Below are positions 1-4,118 of a stretch of 5,445 nt of DNA, piece by piece. Origin of the DNA: an uncultured Clostridia bacterium. GTDB lineage: Bacteria > Bacillota > Clostridia > Peptostreptococcales > Anaerovoracaceae. A program made the position numbers and the translations under genes. The notes below the pieces were generated by a model. That model was not told where the DNA came from, made no database searches, and worked only from the letters and a program-made list of their open reading frames with translations. Where the stretch lies: NCBI GenBank assembly GCA_938045615.1, contig CALIBC010000188.1, positions 1 to 5,445 of the forward strand, in the 5' to 3' direction. Within the stretch, counting starts at the first letter, position 1. Every line of letters starts with the position of its first letter.

Positions 1-106
1 TGGGTGGGATGTGATGCAGGATCTCGCGCTTCTCCGGACGGTCGATGCCGATGTCCTTGGCCGTGCGGAAATCGCAAATCTCCCCATAAAACAAAAGAAT
101 GGGGAT
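1..106 (-). CDS. Possible partial coding frame, unidentified, entering from the left edge
   Basis: On the minus strand a frame is open from the window edge back to a TAA at 107-109. It reads about 35 residues including DFRTAKDIGIDRPEKRE. Codon choice is bacterial-gene-like (runs of RNY codons such as AAG GAC ATC GGC ATC GAC), unlike the neighbouring DNA, and the local GC content is high. There is no in-frame ATG between the stop and the edge, so the frame could start at a TTG, or be a gene fragment cut at about base 90, where the composition changes abruptly. An alternative plus-strand frame (WDVMQDLALLRTVDADVLG) is open over the same bases and ends at TGA near 122. I prefer the minus strand on codon style only, and I recognise no family. 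Confidence 0.25.
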   Translation of the reverse strand, partial: MPILLFYGEICDFRTAKDIGIDRPEKREILHHIPP

Positions 107-218
107 TTAAGAGCTTGTCTATGAGTGAATACTGATTGCTCTACTCACCTAAAGGGAACGAATAAGAAACGAGCGAGGCGCTCCTGTTTTCATTGCTTTG
201 CAGTGGCCATAAAAGATC
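107..218. other. Intergenic stretch without recognisable gene
   Basis: This AT-richer stretch separates the left-edge frame from the repeat-rich region. I see no promoter of the TAnnTTTG type, no strong hairpin and no sizeable ORF here. The change in composition near base 90-110 suggests a junction between gene-derived and repeat-derived DNA. Confidence 0.4.
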
Positions 219-488
219 TCATTTCTCGCCCGCAAAGGTGCCAAATTCTTCAAGAAACGTCACAGCAAAAGTTTTGAAGCCTGCGAAACTTCCGCAACGG
301 CTACGGAGGCCTACCCTTCGATGATTACGTAGCTTCCTTTTATCGAAATGCTGTCGATGGCGGAGGGTGTTTCCTTCGCGCTCATATCGGACTTGACAAG
401 TAACTGACGAATGATCACTTGTCAGAAAGTTGCCTCTCTCAGAAAGTTCCACAGGATACGAGAAGCGAGGGAGAGCGAAGTTCTTCAT
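219..488 (-). CDS. Small hypothetical ORF, probably repeat-derived
   Basis: An 89-codon minus-strand frame starts at ATG 486-488 and stops at TGA. The product is basic and low in hydrophobic structure (DKRKLRNHRRVGLRSRCGS in the middle, FLEEFGTFAGEK at the end), with no signal peptide, membrane span or recognised domain. The DNA contains small repeats: an inverted repeat at 394-401/417-424 and a direct repeat at 422-431/439-448, which is more typical of an intergenic repeat than of a gene. Short ORFs of this look are annotated as hypothetical proteins in Porphyromonas genomes, but I cannot verify copies here. It may be translated by chance only. Confidence 0.25.
   Translation of the reverse strand: MKNFALPRFSYPVELSERGNFLTSDHSSVTCQVRYEREGNTLRHRQHFDKRKLRNHRRVGLRSRCGSFAGFKTFAVTFLEEFGTFAGEK
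394..424. repeat. 8-bp perfect inverted repeat (TGACAAGT/ACTTGTCA)
   Basis: The arms TGACAAGT (394-401) and ACTTGTCA (417-424) are perfectly complementary with a 15-nt spacer. The left arm is also part of a second, smaller palindrome, ACTTG-A-CAAGT (391-401), so the region can fold in two alternative ways. It has no U-tract and is not a classical terminator. It lies inside the doubtful ORF, which supports a repeat origin for that stretch. Confidence 0.5.
422..448. repeat. Direct repeat TCAGAAAGTT x2
   Basis: The ten bases TCAGAAAGTT occur at 422-431 and again at 439-448, 17 bp apart. They abut the right arm of the inverted repeat at 394-424. The origin is unknown. Short direct copies like this fit decayed repeat DNA. 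Confidence 0.45.
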
Positions 489-556
489 CTATTAAAAAAG
501 TTTGATTTGTAAAAAAGAGCTTTTAGGAATAAAACACCAAGAATCACGGAAAACAA

Positions 557-588
557 CTTTCGTATTACAGCTATACGTACTATATTTG
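557..588 (+). promoter_or_regulatory. Probable Bacteroidota sigma-ABfr promoter for the lipoprotein-protease unit
   Basis: TATATTTG at 581-588 matches the Bacteroidota -7 consensus TAnnTTTG exactly. A weak -33 partner, CTTT (557-560), lies 20 bp upstream, within the usual 19-21 bp spacing, but lacks the final G of the TTTG ideal. Transcription would begin near 594 and give a 5' leader of about 145 nt before the ATG at 739. No other exact consensus is visible between this site and that gene. Confidence 0.55.
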
Positions 589-593
589 CGTCG

Positions 594-738
594 AATGTTT
601 AACAGGCCACTTTTATGAAGGTCATAGATAATACTCCACCAGACCAGTCTGGGCGCCCTTAGGAGCCGCACCCCGGAGGCGCAGCGAGATAAATCGATCC
701 GGATGCGGAATCGTGATTAACGGAAAACATGATGAAAA
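594..738 (+). promoter_or_regulatory. Long GC-rich 5' leader with inverted repeats
   Basis: Between the inferred transcription start and the lipoprotein ATG lies a leader that turns sharply GC-rich from about 639 to 705. It contains CCAGAC-CA-GTCTGG (639-652), which could be an operator or a tight hairpin, then GCGCC (652-656) able to pair with GGCGC (678-682), and a small TCCG-GATG-CGGA hairpin near 697-708. I compared it by eye with common riboswitch cores (TPP, cobalamin, SAM, FMN) and saw no match. Read on the minus strand, the same bases hold an ATG-less open frame ending GAAPKGAQTGLVEYYL at a TGA (622-624), so it could instead be the relic of a gene tail. Confidence 0.3.
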
Positions 739-1170
739 ATGAAGACGAAGTTCATTTTATGGTTTAGTGCACTCTTTCTTCTGCTGATAGCGGGGGTAGG
801 GTGTGAGAAGGACTCTCCTTCTGAACTGGTCGGCACATGGGTGCTGATAGGTTTTGGAGATGTAACCGGCAAAACTTTCCGAGAACCTGAACCCAGAGAT
901 TGCGAGAAGTGCTATACAATCTCATTCCTAACGAATGCAACGTTCAGAGGGAATACCCCTACTAATGATGTAGTAGGAACATATACGGCAAATGGAGGCG
1001 TATTTCGCATCACGAATTGGGGCGGTACTGAGGTGAATGAGATATTAGATGGACCTCAATATGTCGAAGCCATGTGCAAAGCTTTCCACTACGAAATAGC
1101 TTCTGAACAACTTAGGTTGTACTATAATGAAGATAAGAATTACTTACTGTTCAAAAGAAAACAACAATGA
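739..1170 (+). CDS. Lipocalin-like / META-like lipoprotein
   Basis: The 143-residue product starts with a lipoprotein signal: MKTK, a hydrophobic stretch (residues 5-20) and Cys22 in the context LIAGVGC, a relaxed lipobox of the Bacteroidota kind (the -3 residue is Gly, not Leu). The mature part begins EKDSPSELVGTWVLIGFGD, and the L-x-GTW opening strand followed by short beta strands (YTISFL near 58, GTYTANGGVFRI at 80-91) and a closing YLLFKR strand is typical of small lipocalin-like or META-like beta-barrel lipoproteins. A DCEKC pair gives it disulfide potential. The probable location is membrane-anchored, periplasmic or surface-exposed; the ligand is unknown. The start at 739 is chosen because it alone gives the signal peptide; an ATGATG at 729-734 opens only short frames. 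No Shine-Dalgarno is seen, as usual in this phylum. Its TGA overlaps the ATG of the following protease gene, implying co-translation. The gene is intact. Confidence 0.75.
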   Translation: MKTKFILWFSALFLLLIAGVGCEKDSPSELVGTWVLIGFGDVTGKTFREPEPRDCEKCYTISFLTNATFRGNTPTNDVVGTYTANGGVFRITNWGGTEVNEILDGPQYVEAMCKAFHYEIASEQLRLYYNEDKNYLLFKRKQQ

Positions 1171-2500
1171 GACGTACTGTTTTTTTATAGGTCTTTTTAT
1201 CTGCGCTCTTTTTTTAGTTAAAGCACAGATAAGTACCGATGAAGAACCTATGAGTTTTCGGGAAAATAGCGCACCTTCCCGCTTCTCGGTACCGCAGGAT
1301 ATTAGGATCATGCCTGCGTTGGATATGAATCGCATCGAACAAGAAGATGTGCAAGATGAAGCAAACGGCCTTCCGCCTCGCTTCGGTTATCCTCACAAGG
1401 TTAGCCTCAATCTGGGAAATTCCGGTCGATGGCAAGAACTATCTAACGGAGATAGATTATGGCAATTGACCATACGCTGCCCACAGGCTCTTTCCATAAA
1501 CCTACTTTATGATAGGTTTTGGATTCCGGAGGGGGGGAAGTTCTTTATTTATACGACTGACCGAAAATACTCGCTCGGTGCCTTTACTTCTATGAATAAT
1601 AAAGGCGGCCGAGACAATGTGCAGGGCTTTGCCACAGGGCTACTGTATGGGGATTAGATTACGCTGGAGTATTACCAACCGAGACAGGTCGCCGAACAGG
1701 CTATAATTTCCATAGCTTACGTAGTACAGGGCTACAGATACATTGAATTGCCCAGTAATATGACAACAAGAGATTTAGGTTCATCGGGAAGTTGTCAAGT
1801 AAATGTAAACTGTTCGGAAGGACAAAGCTGACAGAAGGAAAAGAATGCTGTAGCAATGATATTGGTAAACGGTACCCGATATTGCACTGGTTCTCTAATC
1901 AATACTACAGCAAACGATAATCGCCCATTGCTTTTAACGGCACATCATTGTTTAGGTGGTCCCGGGAATAATTATATCCAATACGATGCAATCAATAATC
2001 CAGCTTTAAATCATTGGTCTTTTTATTGGCATTATGAGGCGCCCAAATGTGGTAATGTATCCATAGAACCGCCTCATTTATCAACTATAGGAGCTACAGT
2101 GATAGCAAACAACGAAGCCTCGGATTTTGCACTGTTAAGACTAGCCGAAGATCCTCGCAACAAACGAGGAGTAACACCTTACTATTTAGGCTGGGATCGT
2201 TCTGGGTACCCTGGAACGAGAGGAGTCGGTATTCATCATCCGAGTGGAGATGTGAAGAAAATATCTACACATAACATCACTCCCTCTAATTCTAATTGCT
2301 TCTCTTCAGGAGAAAAAAATTACAATTTCTGGAAGATAAATTGGATGAGAACAGCTAATGGAATTTCTGTTACAGAAGGTGGATCGTCTGGCTCTCCTTT
2401 GTTGAATCAGCAGAGAAGAGTTATCGGGCAACTTTATGGTCCAGGCACGTGTCCTAACCCAAATTGTTCAGATCCATCAAAGGATATTGCGGTTGCCTTT
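1167..2500 (+). pseudogene. Lysyl-endopeptidase-family (S1) secreted serine protease, multiply disrupted
   Basis: The natural start is ATG 1167-1169 (MRRTVF), but that frame meets TAG at 1188-1190. Shifting after the T7 run (1180-1186) restores a signal peptide, FFIGLFICALFLVKAQ, and a long frame. An N-terminal propeptide-like domain (FGYPHKVSLNLGNSGRWQEL, then WQLTIRCPQALSINLLYDRF) leads to a chymotrypsin-fold domain resembling Achromobacter lysyl endopeptidase: SCQVNVNCSEG, YCTGSLINTTAND, LLTAHHC (His codon 1946-1948), ASDFALLRL (Asp 2123-2125), GWDR, GIHHPSGDVKKIS, GGSSGSPLL (Ser 2387-2389), and C-x(6)-SD, whose Asp aligns with the Lys-specificity Asp225. In-frame stops TAG 1655-1657 and TGA 1829-1831 (probably a lost Trp) interrupt it. 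A probable 1-base loss near 2486 would turn DYCGCLYF into DIAVAF. The C terminus, where a T9SS sorting domain would be expected, is missing. P. gingivalis PepK belongs to the same type of enzyme, but identity with it is not claimed. Confidence 0.85.
1180..1232 (+). other. T7 slippery run with downstream stem-loop in the protease signal peptide
   Basis: In the ATG-1167 frame the codons GTT TTT TTA TAG contain the heptamer T TTT TTA (1181-1187), a textbook -1 slippery site, immediately followed by the zero-frame stop. Slipping back by one continues exactly in the protease frame (ATA GGT CTT at 1187 onward). Nine bases downstream, TTATCTG (1197-1203) pairs with CAGATAA (1226-1232). Alternatively the run is simply one T short of an ancestral T8, or varies in length between cells. 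Because the gene is also stopped further on, a plain mutation is the most economical explanation. Confidence 0.45.
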
Positions 2501-2640
2501 ACTTTCTTGCAAGGTCAAGTCCTGCTGATGGAGCGAAAAATCTCCACCGCAGGGCTTTTCTCTTCTGTCTGCCGAGAACGGTTTTCATTCAAGTCCAATT
2601 TATTGTACGGTTGTATTTTTCGCTCCAACCTTGCGAAAGT
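2501..2640. mobile_element. MITE-like palindromic element of about 140 bp at the break of the protease gene
   Basis: ACTTTCTTGCAAGG (2501-2514) and the reverse complement of 2629-2640 (ACTTTCGCAAGG) are inverted copies differing by two inserted bases. Inside them, TGGAGCGAAAAAT (2529-2541) is repeated perfectly inverted at 2615-2627. The paired arms bound a sequence with no sensible gene of its own. Protease homology ends exactly at its left edge, so its insertion (or a deletion ending there) removed the protease C terminus. No clear target duplication is visible because the right-hand part of the protease is absent. It may extend beyond 2640 to about 2710. Family assignment is unknown. Confidence 0.5.
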
Positions 2641-2736
2641 AGGCTGACCGCCAAAGAGAAATGCCCGAACGAATACGGCATACTCAGGCTCTTTGGACGC
2701 AAGCGATAAAATAAGCATTCTACCTGTTAATCGTAC

Positions 2737-2788
2737 GGACGATTTATCTATCTAACCACAGAGAGATAGATAATTCTTACGTTCGTCC
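2737..2788. repeat. Compound inverted repeat (GGACGA + TTATCTATCT arms)
   Basis: TTATCTATCT (2744-2753) and AGATAGATAA (2764-2773) form a perfect 10-bp stem with a 10-nt loop. Outside it GGACGA (2737-2742) pairs with TCGTCC (2783-2788), with a 1-nt bulge on one side and 9 nt on the other. The left shoulder also holds ATCGT-acgg-ACGAT. There is no U-tract on either strand, so an intrinsic terminator is unlikely. It lies between two mobile remnants. Confidence 0.5.
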
Positions 2789-2814
2789 AAACGGTCTATC
2801 GTTCGAACTATCTA

Positions 2815-3311
2815 TTTAACGTGAGTTCGACGGATTCAGAACGATGTAAGGGGAGTGTAAATGAGGCTTTGTGCATTGATAGACGGCTTCTTTGGAAACA
2901 GGAAATAGGTGGTAATTGCCTATAATAAGTTGATGATGAAGCGGTCAAAGTATCTATGTATGGAGTGTTCCACCTGCGAAATGTTCTTAAGTTCATCATT
3001 CACCGTTTCAATAAAGCAGCGATAACCAGAACCGTGGAAAGGAATCATTACCAGCATAACTTCTGTCTTTGACATCATAGAATCACGACGATGCTTTCGT
3101 TTTCCGGTAGGTTTTAGCGTATATTTTGCCGTCATTACATCAAAAAACTTGCAGGAATCGACTACCATACAAAATATTTCAGTAACTCCTCCATAGGTGA
3201 TTATTACGGTTTTTATTTATAACTGTTTGTATATTAGCTCCTTAATGCTACAACGAATTTCACTAATCACCAAATCCATAGACACTTATAATTTGTCGAG
3301 ATCACGGTAAC
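2815..3311 (-). mobile_element. Internally deleted IS982-family insertion sequence
   Basis: The minus strand carries both ends, but not the middle, of an IS982-type transposase. Candidate terminal inverted repeats flank it: 2815-2831 (reverse complement GTCGAACTCACGTTAAA) against 3295-3311 (GTCGAGATCACGGTAAC), agreeing at 13 of 17 bases. The element is about 500 bp instead of the roughly 1 kb usual for the family. With ends kept and the transposase gutted, it has the structure of a MITE in formation that could move only with a transposase supplied elsewhere. No convincing flanking target duplication was seen. Confidence 0.6.
2836..3216 (-). pseudogene. IS982-family transposase, N- and C-terminal parts fused
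   Basis: Reading the minus strand from 3216, the frame gives VTEIFCMVVDSCKFFD, then a middle stretch with MSKTEVMLVMIPFHGSGYRCF, which matches the start of IS982 transposases. At about 3012/3013 it jumps in frame to IETVNDELKNISQVEHS, the C-terminal signature of the same family. An amber codon (2920-2922) sits where the family usually continues NLLGAI; beyond it the frame resumes as AITTYFLFPKKPSINAQ and ends at 2836. About 190 residues, including most of the catalytic DDE core, are gone, judged from the usual length near 290. The normal start is unclear: an ATA at 3214-3216 may be a mutated ATG. Without the core it cannot be an active transposase. Confidence 0.8.
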
Positions 3312-3529
3312 ATAAAAGCAAAAACAAGAGAGACTGTGATCTATAAGAGGCTTTACGCGGATACCATCAGTAGTGAGAACATTAATCTTAATATAAAGAT
3401 TTACACGCTCATAACAGCTGTTTTTTAGGGAATCTCTGCGCTTTCTCTCCTCGCATTAGGGCAGAACGGAGGGAGGGAAGGACTGTTCAGATGTAAAGAT
3501 TATTCCCATCTGCTTTTTAATCTACGACC
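3312..3529. other. Intergenic region with small palindromes, no gene seen
   Basis: No ORF of note is present. AATCTT...AAGATT (near 3386-3403), the perfect palindrome AACAGCTGTT (3413-3422, followed by T residues) and CAGATG (3488-3493) pairing with CATCTG (3507-3512) followed by CTTTTT are weak structures. The last could act as a poor plus-strand terminator. The DNA between 3425 and 3480 is locally purine/pyrimidine-skewed. Confidence 0.35.
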
Positions 3530-3601
3530 TTTTGTGTTCTAAAAGATGCGCTTTTGATGTGCAAAAGGGCATCTTTTAGAATGTAAAAGGCACCTTTTAC
3601 A
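3530..3601. repeat. Brick-like tandem repeat, 22-bp period (TTTT-N7-AAAA-N7)
   Basis: TTTT blocks start at 3530, 3552, 3574 and 3595, and AAAA blocks at 3541, 3563 and 3585, giving a nearly constant 22-bp period with degenerate sequence between them. The phasing makes successive half-units complementary: 3537-3556 pairs with 3562-3581 at 19 of 20 positions around a 5-nt loop, and 3582-3590 pairs perfectly with 3593-3601. P. gingivalis is known to carry BrickBuilt MITEs made of short direct repeats of about this length, and this may be a fragment of one; I cannot confirm the consensus from memory. Confidence 0.6.
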
Positions 3602-3607
3602 AGCCCG

Positions 3608-3640
3608 TTTGTAACCTATTGATATCTTGATGGTTACAAA
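3608..3640. repeat. 9-bp perfect inverted repeat (TTTGTAACC/GGTTACAAA)
   Basis: TTTGTAACC (3608-3616) and GGTTACAAA (3632-3640) are perfectly complementary with a 15-nt spacer that includes GATATC. This is the third hairpin in a row after the 22-bp array and ends 17 bp before the ATG of the small ORF at 3658. It could be an element end or an operator-like site. Confidence 0.5.
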
Positions 3641-3657
3641 GGTGATAAAGAAGGGGT

Positions 3658-3885
3658 ATGGTAGGGAAAGTGAAAGATAGCGAAGTGAGAAGTGTAAGGA
3701 TTTTTGTTGCTGTTCGTTCCGTTGTGTTTTTCAAGGTAAGGTCAGTGCGCTTTGTCATCGGGGTAGCGGCTTTACCGATTCAAAAGGTGGGTGAACAGAC
3801 TGAGAAACGGCGGGATTGGCAATCAAAAATGTATCTTTCAGTCGGTGATTTTTTAACGTTCCAACGACAGTTTACAAGGAATTAA
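3658..3885 (+). CDS. Small hypothetical protein, doubtful
   Basis: This 75-codon frame starts MVGKVKDSEVRSVR and ends FQRQFTRN. It is strongly basic with a repeated RSV(R/V) pattern in the first half and a moderately hydrophobic middle (FVIGVAALPI). No signal peptide, domain or family is recognised. A purine-rich AAGAAGGGG stretch lies just ahead of the ATG, unusual for this phylum, and no TAnnTTTG promoter is seen upstream. It begins right after a hairpin cluster and lies among mobile remnants, so it may be a chance frame or part of a repeat element. Confidence 0.3.
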   Translation: MVGKVKDSEVRSVRIFVAVRSVVFFKVRSVRFVIGVAALPIQKVGEQTEKRRDWQSKMYLSVGDFLTFQRQFTRN

Positions 3886-3966
3886 TTGTGTTTCAGCGAC
3901 AGAACCATGACCAATAATATGGACCATTATGGATATACAGTAAGCTGAGAGGCTACTTAATAGATT

Positions 3967-4020
3967 CAGCTCGCACGCTCTATGTCCTCCTTTAAAAAGG
4001 ACAAAGAGCTTCACGAGCTG
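3967..4020. other. Nested 54-nt stem-loop downstream of the transporter gene
   Basis: CAGCTCG (3967-3973) pairs with CGAGCTG (4014-4020), GCTCT inside it pairs with AGAGC, and GTCC pairs with GGAC around an A/T-rich loop, with small asymmetric internal loops between stems. The stem lies about 80 bp past the transporter stop codon and could end or protect its mRNA from the 3' side. Neither strand shows a following T-run, so a classical intrinsic terminator is not supported. Confidence 0.5.
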
Positions 4021-4021
4021 T

Positions 4022-4118
4022 AGAAGGAGAAGTTTTCAATTCAACTTATATCACTTCTCAAATAGATTACCGATATCCTTATGCTATAGAAGAAGAAGTT
4101 TTTATCTCAACTTATAGC
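4022..4118. repeat. Imperfect direct repeat covering the transporter 3' end
   Basis: Bases 4022-4052 and 4088-4118 match at 26 of 31 positions without gaps, offset by 66 bp. The second copy includes the last codons and stop of the transporter (TAT AAG TTG AGA TAA on the minus strand); the first reads TAT AAG TTG AAT TGA, a divergent second tail. Weaker similarity continues to the right of both copies. This suggests an old tandem duplication or recombination between gene ends. Confidence 0.5.

Noticed and set aside
639..710. Riboswitch or SRP-type RNA in the leader
   Set aside because: Compared by eye with TPP, cobalamin, SAM, FMN and small SRP RNA cores; no conserved motif was found.
1127..1166. 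An ATG at 1127 as start of the protease frame
   Set aside because: It lies inside the lipoprotein gene and would place a polar stretch (KIRITYCSKENNNETY) before the signal peptide. ATG 1167 plus a frame change after the T run gives a clean signal peptide.
1144..1435. Two minus-strand ORFs of 63 and 73 codons
   Set aside because: They are antisense shadows of the protease reading frame, with no domain, signal or promoter.
2464..2718. Overlapping plus- and minus-strand ORFs across the palindromic element
   Set aside because: They overlap on opposite strands and arise from inverted-repeat DNA. Neither continues a known family, except that the first few plus-strand codons probably belong to the shifted protease.
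2808..2999. 63-codon minus-strand ORF
   Set aside because: It reads the IS982 remnant in another frame; the family signature lies in the neighbouring frame.
3413..3430. Intrinsic terminator at AACAGCTGTT followed by T residues
   Set aside because: A ten-base palindrome has no room for a loop and no upstream transcript is evident, so it is kept only as a palindrome.
3530..3601. CRISPR array
   Set aside because: The 22-bp units have conserved T4 and A4 blocks but no identical repeats and no separate spacers, and no cas genes are nearby.
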